Assembly (NCBI GenBank): GCA_029554345.1
Contig: JAKPJF010000182.1
Span: forward strand, 19,054-83,053
DNA: 64,000 nucleotides
Direction: 5' to 3'
DNA from: Spirochaetota bacterium
GTDB lineage: Bacteria > Spirochaetota > UBA4802 > JAFGJZ01
Shown: positions 7,580-16,095 of the stretch, piece after piece
Position numbering within the stretch: position 1 is the stretch's first letter
Layout of the letters: the number at the start of each line of letters is the position of its first letter
Position numbers and translations under genes: made by a program
The notes under the pieces: model-generated
Seen by the model: the letters and a program-made list of their open reading frames with translations, nothing else
Told to the model about the DNA's origin: nothing
Database searches by the model: none

Positions 7580-8827
7580 ATGGATAAAACTTCTTATGTA
7601 TCGGATATCTGCTCAAGGGCAAAAAAATCTTCACGGGAAATATCACTGTTAGCTGAAAAAAAGAAAAACGAAATGCTAATGTCGCTATCTTCAGCTTTGA
7701 GGAAAGAAAAAGATTTCATTATAGAAGAAAATTCTAAGGATTTGATTTTTGCCAAAGATTCGGGTCTGTCATCGGCAATGATAGACAGACTTTCTCTTGA
7801 TGAAAAGAGAATTGATTCATTGGCGAAATCAGTAGAATTTATTGCTTCACTTGCGAATCCTGTCGGATCTGTTGAAAACATGAAAATAATGCCAAGCGGC
7901 ATACGTGTCGGTCAGATGAGAGTACCTGTTGGAGTAGTGATGGTAATATATGAGGCAAGACCGAATGTTACCGTGGATATAGCTTCTCTTTGTCTGAAAA
8001 GCGGAAACGTCGCAATTTTACGCGGAGGCAAAGAGGCAATTAATTCTAATAAGGTATTGTATTCCATTGCGAAAAAAGTTTTTTCACAATATGTATCGTC
8101 TGAACCGTTATTTCTTGTTGATGATCTTGATTACGCAGTTGTAGATATTCTTTTGAAGCAGAATATGAATATTGACATTGTTATTCCCCGCGGCGGTGAA
8201 AAGCTCATTAAAACTGTTTCAGAAAAATCTTTGATACCGGTTATTAAACATGATAAGGGTCTTTGTCATTTGTTTATTGACGAAAGTGCTGAAAAGCAGA
8301 TGGCGATTGATATAGTCGTAAACGGAAAAGTTCAGCGTCCGGGAGTCTGCAATGCTGTAGAAACTATATTGGTCCACCGTAATTTTCCTTGCATAGCAGA
8401 ACTTCTGTCTGCTTTGAAAGATAATAATGTCGAGATACGAGGAGATGAATATCTCCGTTCAATAGACTCCGGCGTCAAACTTGCTTCTTCGGAAGACTAT
8501 AACACTGAATATCTTGATTTGATTTGTTCGGCCAAAACAGTTGATTCCATAGACGAAGCGATTGAACATATTGCTTTGCATTCTTCTAATCATTCGGAAG
8601 CGATTGTAACAACAAATTATTTCAACGCGGAAAGATTTATTGCTGAAGTTGATTCTTCGGCCGTTCTGGTAAACGCATCAACGCGTTTTCACGACGGAGG
8701 CGAATTCGGTCTAGGTGCAGAGGTCGGAATATCGACGCAAAAACTTCATGCCCGCGGGGCAATGGGAATGCAGGGACTTACGTGTCTCAAATACATTGTT
8801 TACGGAACGGGGCAGATTAGATCTTGA
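7580..8827 (+). CDS. proA: Gamma-glutamyl phosphate reductase ProA
   Basis: A 415-residue enzyme that reduces gamma-glutamyl phosphate to glutamate semialdehyde with NADPH, the second step of proline synthesis. Family signatures are [20 protein letters not shown] and, around the catalytic cysteine, [13 protein letters not shown]. The C-terminal part [26 protein letters not shown]-type segment is intact except that GPMG reads GAMG. The upstream stop is one base away and the downstream nadD starts inside the proA stop. The usual partner proB (glutamate 5-kinase) is not adjacent and not in this window. Confidence 0.96.
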   Translation: [415 protein letters not shown]

Positions 8828-9393
8828 AAATAGGAATTTTCGGCGGTTCGTTTGATCCCGTTCACAAAGCTCATGTAAAGGCCGCTCTGGAAGTCAAAGA
8901 AGAATTCGGACTTGATAGGATAATTTTTGTTCCGCTGAAAAAACCTGTCCATAAGTCTGAATGTTCTGCATCACCTGATGACAGGGTTAAAATGCTTTCC
9001 CTTGCTATCGGCAGTTATCCTTTTTTTTCTATTAGCCTTGACGAAATACAAAGGGAAACTTCATCATATACAGTTGAAACACTTTCACATTATCATGTTA
9101 AATACAGTGATAGTGAATTGTATTTCATAACAGGCAGTGACTCTTTTAATACATTTGACAGCTGGCGGAATCCTGAACGGATAGTTCAGCTGGCTAATAT
9201 TATAGTTTTAAACAGACCCGGATTTGAAATAGACGAAAAACTTGTTATCAAGTATGGAAAAGTTTATAAGGCAAAAAATAGTTTTATTGAAATCAGTTCT
9301 TCGCTGATAAGAAGCGGCGACGGACACAATTATCTAGATGAAAATGTTTACGAATATATAAAGATGAAGGGGTTGTACAAAATTGGGAGCTAA
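8824..9393 (+). CDS. nadD: Nicotinate-mononucleotide adenylyltransferase NadD
   Basis: A 189-residue nucleotidyltransferase that makes nicotinate adenine dinucleotide from NaMN and ATP. It has the signature GIFGGSFDPVHKAH near the N-terminus and ISSSLIR near the C-terminus. The start is a TTG at 8824 that overlaps the proA stop (TTGA), giving translational coupling. No ATG lies near enough to keep the conserved N-terminal strand. It sits in the common nadD-LCP-rsfS neighbourhood. Confidence 0.94.
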   Translation: MKIGIFGGSFDPVHKAHVKAALEVKEEFGLDRIIFVPLKKPVHKSECSASPDDRVKMLSLAIGSYPFFSISLDEIQRETSSYTVETLSHYHVKYSDSELYFITGSDSFNTFDSWRNPERIVQLANIIVLNRPGFEIDEKLVIKYGKVYKAKNSFIEISSSLIRSGDGHNYLDENVYEYIKMKGLYKIGS

Positions 9394-10474
9394 AAGAGCA
9401 GTAGTATTAATAATTCTTATAGTAGCCGTTATTATTGGTTTTTGCAGTTACAGAAGAAGTTCACGTAATGCCGTTGATAAAATATTATCTGAAAAGCAAC
9501 TGGTAAGCATTCTTATATGCGGTGGGAATAAATTTAATGATAATAAACACCGTTTTAACTGTGTACTTACAATAAATACTGAAACAAAACGCGCAGGAAT
9601 TGTTTTTCTTCCTCCGAATTTTGCCATAGATATAGATGATGACGGAAACGCCGTCAAGCTTGAAGACGTTGATGTACGTGATTTCTCGGATATGAGCAGG
9701 GCTTTTTATAAATCGTTTAAAATTAAACCCCAGTTTTATGCCGTTTTTTATGCGCCGGATGCGCGTAAAATCACTAACATTGTTGAAGGTATAGACATAT
9801 TTTTACCGGAAAGTTCTGCCGCAGTTCATTCCTCTGTATATGGAATGAATTATCTTGATGGTGAGAAAATAATGAATTTCATCAATATGAATGATTCTAT
9901 TTATTCAAAGTATGACAGGCTTCAGGATATTTTTCTGACTCTTTTTGAAAAAAGAGAAATGTATATGAAGTTTATGAATAAATATACTGCAAATGAAATC
10001 AGAAAATCAATCGTAACAAATCTGCAGAATAATGAAATAATTTCAATCGCAGATATTCTTTCTTCGTGCGAAGAGCTGAATTGCATTAATCTTCCGGGAA
10101 GAGTTTCTGATGACGGTATGTTTTCTGCAGATGAAATATCCTTTAAGATGTATGAAGATACTTTTTTACGCTGGCTTATTGTCAAAGAAAAAAATGCTCC
10201 GAATATTCGTGTAAAGATTTTAAACGCAACCGATATCCCGGGACTTGCCAAAAGGGTTCGGAGTGCTCTGATGCGGGAAGGAATCAGTGTAATTGAATTC
10301 GGAACTCATCAGATGAATAATCTGGAAGAATCTGTTATAATTAGCAATAAGGGCAACAATAATGATATAAAACTTGTTTCTGAGTTAACCGGAATTAAAA
10401 AAGTATATCATTCAGTTGACAGCACTCAGGTATATGATCTTACAATTTTGGTCGGCAAAGATATGGTGAAATAA
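9383..10474 (+). CDS. LytR-CpsA-Psr (LCP) family protein with LytR_C domain
   Basis: A 363-residue membrane-anchored protein. An N-terminal helix (about residues 5-23) is followed by an LCP-like domain (FNCVLTINTETKRAGIVFLP and the GMNYLDGEKIMNFIN segment) and then, from about residue 272, a LytR_C domain beginning NIRVKILNATDIPGLAKRV. LCP proteins transfer polymers to the cell wall. The catalytic arginines expected in active LCP enzymes are not obvious, so it may be a divergent member. The start is a TTG inside the end of nadD, preceded by AAGGGG ten bases upstream. This placement between nadD and rsfS is common in several phyla. Confidence 0.72.
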   Translation: MGAKRAVVLIILIVAVIIGFCSYRRSSRNAVDKILSEKQLVSILICGGNKFNDNKHRFNCVLTINTETKRAGIVFLPPNFAIDIDDDGNAVKLEDVDVRDFSDMSRAFYKSFKIKPQFYAVFYAPDARKITNIVEGIDIFLPESSAAVHSSVYGMNYLDGEKIMNFINMNDSIYSKYDRLQDIFLTLFEKREMYMKFMNKYTANEIRKSIVTNLQNNEIISIADILSSCEELNCINLPGRVSDDGMFSADEISFKMYEDTFLRWLIVKEKNAPNIRVKILNATDIPGLAKRVRSALMREGISVIEFGTHQMNNLEESVIISNKGNNNDIKLVSELTGIKKVYHSVDSTQVYDLTILVGKDMVK

Positions 10475-10476
10475 TA

Positions 10477-10809
10477 ATGCTTGATACGTTTTCAATTGCA
10501 GAAAAGTGCAAATCAGTACTTATAGATAAAAAATCATCTGATGTACTTCTTCTTGATGTCAGGAAGATTAATTCTTATCTTGATTATCTTGTCATTGCAA
10601 CGTCAAGTTCAAAGCTTCATTCGAGAGCTCTTGCCCGTGAAATAAGATCAACTCTTGCAGAATATGAAACCGTTAAACCTCGTCATTTTGACGATGAATC
10701 AGAATGGATTCTTATCGATTTCGGTTTTGTTACAGTCAATATTTTTACTTACGAAGCCAGAGAGTTTTATTCACTTGAAAAACTTTGGGGTGATGCCGCA
10801 AAATTATGA
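10477..10809 (+). CDS. rsfS: Ribosomal silencing factor RsfS
   Basis: A 110-residue RsfS/Iojap protein. The family pattern is clear: YLDYLVIATSSSKLHSRALA followed by SEWILIDFGFVTVNIF and FYSLEKLWGDA. It binds uL14 on the large ribosomal subunit and blocks subunit joining under starvation. It begins two bases after the LCP stop and overlaps the next response-regulator start as ATGA, in keeping with the conserved nadD-rsfS arrangement. Confidence 0.94.
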   Translation: MLDTFSIAEKCKSVLIDKKSSDVLLLDVRKINSYLDYLVIATSSSKLHSRALAREIRSTLAEYETVKPRHFDDESEWILIDFGFVTVNIFTYEAREFYSLEKLWGDAAKL

Positions 10810-12191
10810 ATATGCGGAGAAAAATTCTTATCGCTGATGATGACCGCGGTGTAAGAGAAATACTTAAACATGTTCTTTCTGATAATTATTCCGTACATGA
10901 TGTTTCGTGCGGAGAGGATGCTGTAAAAGAACTAACAACCGGTGCGTATGAAATACTATTTCTTGATTTGTCCATGCCGGGCATGGACGGACTGGATGTT
11001 CTTAATTCACTTAAGCAGAATAATATTGAAGTCGACGCGGTGATAATATCGGCCTCAAATGATCTAGAAAAAGCCGTTCAGGCAATGAAGTTAGGTGCAT
11101 ATGATTATATTGCAAAGCCGATTGACGTTGAAAAAATAAAACTGATTGCCAGAAATATTTCTGATAAGCTCAGCCTGAAAAATGAAGTTTTCGAACTCAG
11201 AAAAAAAGTAAGTGACGGATTCAGATTTTCATCAGTCATTTCCGTTTCACCAGCAATGAAGAAATTATTTTCTCTATTAAACAGAGTAATTGATACAGAT
11301 ATCACAATTCTTATTTCCGGCGAAAGCGGAACCGGAAAAGGCTTACTTGCCGATGCGGTTCATTTTAATAGCAATAGGTCGCTTTTTCCTTTCAGAAGTC
11401 TTGACTGCAGCACAATTCCAAAGGATTTAATTGAAAGCGAACTTTTCGGCCATGAAAAAGGCGCTTTTACAGGGGCTCATTCGCGTAAAATAGGGAAGTT
11501 TGAACTTGCAGACAAAGGGACGCTTTTTCTTGACGAAGTCGGCAATTTATCTTTTGATGTTCAGGCAAAACTTCTAAAAGTGCTTCAGGAAAAACGTTTT
11601 GAAAGGCTTGGCGGAAACGAAGTTGTTGAAGTTAATACAAGGATAATTTCAGCATCCAATAAAAATTTAAAAACGCTCGTATCAGAAGGTAAATTCCGCG
11701 AGGATTTATATTACCGATTAAATGTTTTTCCGGTAGAAATTCCTCCGCTCAGACAACGCCGCGAGGATATTCCTGTACTGATAAATTATTTTCTAACCAA
11801 ATTTAATTCAGAATACGGGCGTGATGTTGTTTTCTCAGATAAAGCTGTAGATTTTTTCTGTAAATATGAATGGCCTGGAAATGTCAGAGAACTAGAGAAC
11901 GCGATGCGAAGAATTGTTTTAATTTCCGTCGGAAAAGAAATATCAGCAGAATATATTAAAAGTATTTTTGACCATATTTCACAGGATAATATTGATATTC
12001 CGCAAGCAAATATTAAATCAAATTATCAAACTCTTGATGAAGTGGAAAAAAAGGCAATTCTAGAGTCTTTGAGGTTAAATTCTTTTAATATAAGTAAAAC
12101 TTCATCAGTATTAGGAATATCAAGAAAAACCCTTCATAATAAGCTTAGAGCATACGGTATTTCTGTGGAGAAAAAAATTGCAGAAGAATAA
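10806..12191 (+). CDS. Sigma-54-dependent response regulator (NtrC/AtoC type)
   Basis: A 461-residue activator with three domains. The receiver (about 5-120) carries phospho-acceptor Asp54. The AAA+ domain (about 142-370) has Walker A GESGTGKG at 172-179, the sigma-54 contact loop GAFTGA at 219-224 and Walker B LFLDEVG. A Fis-type helix-turn-helix follows near the C-terminus (SKTSSVLGISRKTLHNKL). In most relatives the residue after the Walker A lysine is Glu, here Gly. The gene overlaps rsfS. No cognate histidine kinase is adjacent. It implies that sigma-54 promoters exist in this genome, though rpoN is not in the window. Confidence 0.93.
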   Translation: MNMRRKILIADDDRGVREILKHVLSDNYSVHDVSCGEDAVKELTTGAYEILFLDLSMPGMDGLDVLNSLKQNNIEVDAVIISASNDLEKAVQAMKLGAYDYIAKPIDVEKIKLIARNISDKLSLKNEVFELRKKVSDGFRFSSVISVSPAMKKLFSLLNRVIDTDITILISGESGTGKGLLADAVHFNSNRSLFPFRSLDCSTIPKDLIESELFGHEKGAFTGAHSRKIGKFELADKGTLFLDEVGNLSFDVQAKLLKVLQEKRFERLGGNEVVEVNTRIISASNKNLKTLVSEGKFREDLYYRLNVFPVEIPPLRQRREDIPVLINYFLTKFNSEYGRDVVFSDKAVDFFCKYEWPGNVRELENAMRRIVLISVGKEISAEYIKSIFDHISQDNIDIPQANIKSNYQTLDEVEKKAILESLRLNSFNISKTSSVLGISRKTLHNKLRAYGISVEKKIAEE

Positions 12192-12332
12192 TTATTTCCT
12201 GAGAAGTTCCTTTATCTCATTTATTCCATTAATTATAACTTTATATTCTTTTGAAGATTCATCAAAATAATTTAAATGCTTATAGAAATATTTAAGTTGT
12301 TCATCGATTAATAGTTTTTGTTTTGAGCTCAT
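12192..12332 (-). CDS. Small protein of 46 residues, unknown function
   Basis: A short leftward reading frame starting MSSKQKLLIDEQ and ending ELLRK, then TAA. A GGAGA ribosome-binding site lies five bases before the ATG. The stop codon directly abuts the stop of the convergent response regulator. The protein is charged, tyrosine-rich and probably helical. The good ribosome-binding site and clean fit between neighbours favour a real gene, but nothing identifies a function. Confidence 0.5.
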   Translation of the reverse strand: MSSKQKLLIDEQLKYFYKHLNYFDESSKEYKVIINGINEIKELLRK

Positions 12333-12446
12333 GATTTCTCCGTCAGATTAGCTGCTACGATTATTTATCGGCAATATGCTTGATAATATAATCAGGTTTT
12401 TACTGTTTAATAATTTTTACTTGACGAAAAATAATATACTATACAT

Positions 12447-13601
12447 ATGTGCTGTATGGGGCTTAATGTTTTACATGCGGATATTGACTCTTTTTTTGCA
12501 TCAGTTGAGCAAGTAGAAAATCCTTCATATCGCAATCGACCTGTTATTGTCGGAGCTGACCCTATGGGTGGGGCGGGACGCGGTGTTGTAAGTACCGCTT
12601 CATATGAAGCGCGCAAATTCGGAATAAGATCTGCTATGCCTATATCAAAAGCATATTATATCTGCCCTAACGGAATATTTGTCAGACCAAATATGAATCT
12701 GTATTCAGCATATTCTGAGCGCGTGATGAATATTTTTAGAAAATATTCCCCGTCAATTGAACAGATAAGTGTAGACGAGGCTTTTATTGACGTATCGGGA
12801 GTTTCAAAGTTGTTCGGCAATGCTGTTTCAATTGCTCAAAAAATACGAGATGATGTAAAAAATGAAACCTCGCTAACAGTTTCAATCGGCATCGCGTCAA
12901 ACAAGGCATGTGCGAAAATTGCCTCAGATATAAATAAGCCGGACGGACTTACGGTATGTCCTTTGGGTATGGAAAGAGATTTTATATCAGATCTTGATAT
13001 TACAAGACTTTGGGGTGTAGGCAAGAAGTGTGCTGATAAACTTAGAAATATAGGGATTAATAAAATAGGTGAAATAGCAAACAGAAGATGTGAAGAGTTT
13101 GTATCGATATTCGGCAGTAACGGTTATCGCATCTGGATGCTTTCTAATGGAATAGACGGAGAATCCGTTTCTGAATGTGATGAAATTAAATCAATAAGCA
13201 AAGAACACACTTTCCAGGCAGATACTGATTCAACTGAATTATTAACATCGACAATTAGAAGTATGGCTGATTATGTAACAAGGGATGCCAGAAAAAATTT
13301 ATTAAAATATAAAACAGTTTCAATAAAATTGCGTTTCTCTGATTTTACGACCATTACCAGATCAGAAACTTTTAGCGATTATTTTGATGATTATGCGACC
13401 GCTAAGAGCAGTGCGGAAAAACTTCTACGGGCAAATATTTCATCCAGAAAAATAAGACTTATAGGATTATCAATATCAAATTTTTCAGAAGATATTCAGA
13501 ATACACTTTTTGAAAATACGGAAAATATATTAAAAACCGATATGTTGATTGATAAGCTCAAAATAAAATATGGGGAAAAAATAGGAAGATGCGGAGTTTG
13601 A
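12447..13601 (+). CDS. dinB: DNA polymerase IV (Y-family) DinB
   Basis: A 384-residue Y-family translesion polymerase. The palm carries the metal-binding segments VLHADIDSFFASVEQ and ISVDEAFIDVSG. A helix-hairpin-helix-like region (LWGVGKKCADKLRNIGI) and a little-finger domain (SKEHTF and after) follow. It copies damaged templates with low fidelity. No clear ribosome-binding site is seen. ATG 12456, three codons in, fits the usual distance to the first metal ligand equally well. The C-terminus stops without an obvious beta-clamp peptide. It is transcribed alone. A recognisable LexA box was not found. Confidence 0.93.
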   Translation: MCCMGLNVLHADIDSFFASVEQVENPSYRNRPVIVGADPMGGAGRGVVSTASYEARKFGIRSAMPISKAYYICPNGIFVRPNMNLYSAYSERVMNIFRKYSPSIEQISVDEAFIDVSGVSKLFGNAVSIAQKIRDDVKNETSLTVSIGIASNKACAKIASDINKPDGLTVCPLGMERDFISDLDITRLWGVGKKCADKLRNIGINKIGEIANRRCEEFVSIFGSNGYRIWMLSNGIDGESVSECDEIKSISKEHTFQADTDSTELLTSTIRSMADYVTRDARKNLLKYKTVSIKLRFSDFTTITRSETFSDYFDDYATAKSSAEKLLRANISSRKIRLIGLSISNFSEDIQNTLFENTENILKTDMLIDKLKIKYGEKIGRCGV

Positions 13602-13611
13602 AAATTTTCCG

Positions 13612-13640
13612 TTGACTATATATACAAAAAATATTATTCT
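13612..13640 (+). promoter_or_regulatory. Predicted sigma-70 promoter for the ferredoxin gene
   Basis: TTGACT at 13612-13617 and TATTCT at 13635-13640, 17 bases apart, just after the dinB stop. Transcription would start near 13647, at the foot of a hairpin in the leader. Confidence 0.55.
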
Positions 13641-13644
13641 TTTA

Positions 13645-13664
13645 TTGCGCTTTTTTCTGCGCAA
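13645..13664 (+). promoter_or_regulatory. Stem-loop in ferredoxin leader
   Basis: TTGCGC at 13645-13650 pairs with GCGCAA at 13659-13664 across an eight-base pyrimidine-rich loop. It lies at the 5' end of the predicted ferredoxin transcript and just before the GGAGG site, so it may protect the short mRNA or modulate its translation. Confidence 0.45.
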
Positions 13665-13675
13665 ACGGAGGCTTT

Positions 13676-13849
13676 ATGGCATATTTCATCACGGAACAAT
13701 GTGTTAATTGCGGAGTCTGTGAACCTGAGTGTCCTGTTAATGCTATTAGGGAAAATGCAGACAAGAGGATTATTGATTCTGATAAGTGTACTGAATGCGG
13801 AATATGCGCGTCAGTATGTCCTGTTCAGGCGATTGAACCTCCAAAATAA
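13676..13849 (+). CDS. 2[4Fe-4S] ferredoxin
   Basis: A 57-residue protein consisting of two CxxCxxCxxxCP cluster motifs: CVNCGVCEPECP and CTECGICASVCP, each followed by an Ala-Ile turn (VNAI and VQAI). This is the clostridial-type bacterial ferredoxin, a small low-potential electron carrier. It starts MAYFITEQ after a GGAGG site. The length and all eight cysteines are standard. The gene is monocistronic behind its own promoter. Such ferredoxins suit an anaerobic or fermentative life, in line with pta-ackA in this window. Confidence 0.95.
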   Translation: MAYFITEQCVNCGVCEPECPVNAIRENADKRIIDSDKCTECGICASVCPVQAIEPPK

Positions 13850-13852
13850 AGT

Positions 13853-13880
13853 TTGACAATAGAATATACGATTTTAGGTT
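13853..13880 (+). promoter_or_regulatory. Possible sigma-70 promoter for rpsU
   Basis: TTGACA at 13853-13858 and TAGGTT at 13875-13880 with a 16-base spacer, about 22 bases before the rpsU start. The minus-10 match is weak. Confidence 0.4.
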
Positions 13881-13902
13881 TAACCAAAAGGATGTGATAA
13901 AA

Positions 13903-14178
13903 ATGCCAAGTCCGTTATTAGTTAACGTGATCGAAGGCGATCTCGAAAAAGCGTTCAAAAATCTAAAGAAAAAAATGGCTCTCGAAGGTATCTTCAAAGA
14001 ACTCAAAAGAAGAAGATATTACGAGAAACCGTCTGAAGAGAAAAAACGCAAAAGAGAAGAAGCTGAGAGAAGAAGACTTAAAAAAATGCGCCGCATGGCG
14101 GTGCAGGGAAAAGTCAAGAAATTCTCAGGGCCTGCGGGTAAATCTTTCGGCAGAGGTTCTGCCGACAAAGGGGAATAG
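13903..14178 (+). CDS. rpsU: Small ribosomal subunit protein bS21
   Basis: A 91-residue bS21. The core VIEGDLEKAFKNLKKKMALEGIFKELKRRRYYEKPSEEKKRKREEA is typical, split here across about residues 8-50. It continues into a basic, glycine-rich tail of about 25 residues (KFSGPAGKSFGRG), longer than the usual 57-71 residue proteins. bS21 sits on the small-subunit platform and helps initiation. ATG 13903 is preceded by AAGGATG. A GTG nine bases upstream is less likely. A strong hairpin follows the gene. rpsU is not directly joined to dnaG-rpoD here but lies 3 kb upstream of it. Confidence 0.93.
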   Translation: MPSPLLVNVIEGDLEKAFKNLKKKMALEGIFKELKRRRYYEKPSEEKKRKREEAERRRLKKMRRMAVQGKVKKFSGPAGKSFGRGSADKGE

Positions 14179-14187
14179 TCCCGACTG

Positions 14188-14216
14188 GAGTCATACCGAG
14201 AGGTATGACTCTTTAA
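14188..14216 (+). terminator. Terminator or attenuator after rpsU
   Basis: A perfect 10-bp stem (GAGTCATACC at 14188-14197 with its complement at 14202-14211) closes a GAGA tetraloop and is followed by TTTAATAAA. The T-run is short, so partial read-through into rarA is possible. Confidence 0.65.
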
Positions 14217-14237
14217 TAAATACCACAGGCAGAAATT

Positions 14238-15527
14238 ATGCAGAATCTTTTTCATGACAGCAGGCTAATACCGCTTGCAGAAAGAATCCGGCCAAAAACA
14301 ATTTCAGAATATTTCGGACAGGAAGAGCTAACCGGCGAAGGTCGTGTTGTGCGGATGATGATAGAGAAAAATCTTCCGTTTTCAATGATCTTATGGGGTG
14401 AACCTGGCTGCGGCAAAACGACACTTGCAGGTATTATCGCAGAGAGTCTGGATATCGAATTTCATTTTTTAAGCGCTATAAGCTGCGGAGTATCAGAAGT
14501 AAGAAACGTCATCCAGCTTGGGAAAAAAAATAAAGCTGCAGGATCTAAGACTTTACTGTTTCTTGATGAAATTCACCGCTTTAATAAATCACAGCAGGAT
14601 TCAGTTCTTTCTGCCGTAGAAAACGGCGATATTATACTTATCGGCGCAACAACGGAAAATCCTTCATTCAGTGTTATTTCTCCTCTTTTGTCAAGAACCC
14701 GTGTAATTAAGCTTAAAAAACACAGTAGAGATTCACTCAAAAAAATTCTAAATAAAGCAATAACTGAAGATGAAATAATATCAAAGATTAAAATAGAATT
14801 CAACGGAGCTGAAGATGAATTGATTGATTCATCAAACGGCGACGCAAGACGAATGCTTAATATTCTTGAAACAGCGGCGTTGACCTCAAAGGATTCTATT
14901 ATAACATCAGAAATTCTTAAAGAAGCTGTGAAGGAAGTTTATTCCATTTATGACAAAAAAGGAGATAATCACTATGATTCCATATCGGCTTTTATTAAAT
15001 CAATGAGAGGTTCGGATCCCGATGCAGCCGTGTTGTATTTGGCAAAAATGATATCGGCAGGCGAGGATCCTATGTTCATTGCACGTCGAATGGTAATTTT
15101 TGCATCTGAAGATATCGGAAATGCCAGCCCCACAGCGCTTTCAATAGCTCTTTCCGCATTAAATGCTGTTGAAAAGATAGGCATGCCGGAAAGCCGTATA
15201 ATTCTTTCTCAGTGTGCATGCTTTCTTGCTTCGTCCCCGAAAAGTAATGCTTCTTATGCTGCAATAAACAAGGCGCTTGAAATCGTCGAATCAAATAATG
15301 TTGAAATACCGTATCACCTAAGAAATGCACCGACTTCATTGATGCGTGAAATGGGTAATTCTATAGGTTATAAATACCCGCATGACTATCCGGGTTCTTT
15401 TGTTAAAGAAAAATACTTGCCCGATAGTGTGTCTGATTTAGTTTTGTATAATCCGACTGAAAACGGTTCGGAAAAAAATATAAAAGAACGGCTCAGAGTT
15501 TTGTGGCCGGAAAGGTTTGAGAGGTAA
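14238..15527 (+). CDS. rarA: Replication-associated recombination protein RarA (MgsA)
   Basis: A 429-residue AAA+ ATPase related to clamp-loader subunits. It has Walker A WGEPGCGKTT, Walker B LLFLDEIHRFNKSQQD, sensor 1 IGATTENPSF and the C-terminal MgsA tetramerisation region (FIARRMVIFASEDIGNA and after). It acts at stalled replication forks. The start is preceded by only a weak AGGC site. Its stop is one base from the pyrE start, so the two are cotranscribed. Confidence 0.94.
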   Translation: MQNLFHDSRLIPLAERIRPKTISEYFGQEELTGEGRVVRMMIEKNLPFSMILWGEPGCGKTTLAGIIAESLDIEFHFLSAISCGVSEVRNVIQLGKKNKAAGSKTLLFLDEIHRFNKSQQDSVLSAVENGDIILIGATTENPSFSVISPLLSRTRVIKLKKHSRDSLKKILNKAITEDEIISKIKIEFNGAEDELIDSSNGDARRMLNILETAALTSKDSIITSEILKEAVKEVYSIYDKKGDNHYDSISAFIKSMRGSDPDAAVLYLAKMISAGEDPMFIARRMVIFASEDIGNASPTALSIALSALNAVEKIGMPESRIILSQCACFLASSPKSNASYAAINKALEIVESNNVEIPYHLRNAPTSLMREMGNSIGYKYPHDYPGSFVKEKYLPDSVSDLVLYNPTENGSEKNIKERLRVLWPERFER

Positions 15528-15528
15528 T

Positions 15529-16077
15529 ATGTCTGTTTCAGAACAGTTGTTTGAAATTATTAAGGAAAAAAGTTTTAAGTATTCCGAAACCGCTGAATTT
15601 AAGCTTGCTTCAGGACAAATGAGCAATTACTACTTTGATTGCAAAATGACTCTCCTCGATCCGGCAGGACTCCGTTTGATCGGAAAAGCCGTTTATGAAA
15701 AGATTAAAAATATTGATGCAGACGGTATCGGAGGCTTGACTCTTGGTGCTGATCCTATTGCAATTTCTACATCTTTGGCTGCGCTTGAGGATGGAAGAAT
15801 ACTTTATCCTCTTATTGTGCGCAAAGAGCCAAAGGGACATGGAACGCAAAAATATATAGAAGGGCATGTTTCTAAAGTAAAAAATGCTATTGTACTTGAT
15901 GATGTAATTACGACAGGTGCTTCAACAATTAAGGCAATTGAGCGAATGAGAGCAGAAGGAATAGATATAAAAATTGCTTGCGTTATTATTGATAGAGAGG
16001 AAAATGATGGTAAAAGTAATATAGTAAACATGGGTGTGGATGTAATTCCGCTTTTTAAAAAAACGGATTTTAAATAA
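15529..16077 (+). CDS. pyrE: Orotate phosphoribosyltransferase PyrE
   Basis: A 182-residue enzyme that converts orotate and PRPP to orotidine monophosphate in pyrimidine synthesis. Signatures are FKLASGQMSNYYFDCK near the N-terminus, VRKEPKGHGT in the mobile catalytic loop and the PRPP-binding motif VLDDVITTGAST. ATG 15529 is preceded by GAGAGG. An in-frame TTG 12 bases earlier lies inside rarA and is less likely. No other pyr genes are nearby. Confidence 0.95.
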   Translation: MSVSEQLFEIIKEKSFKYSETAEFKLASGQMSNYYFDCKMTLLDPAGLRLIGKAVYEKIKNIDADGIGGLTLGADPIAISTSLAALEDGRILYPLIVRKEPKGHGTQKYIEGHVSKVKNAIVLDDVITTGASTIKAIERMRAEGIDIKIACVIIDREENDGKSNIVNMGVDVIPLFKKTDFK

Positions 16078-16095
16078 AAAAAGGAGAAACAACGG

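Noticed and set aside
12421..12440. dinB promoter from TTGACG and TATACT
   Set aside because: The spacing is only eight bases, far too short for sigma-70.
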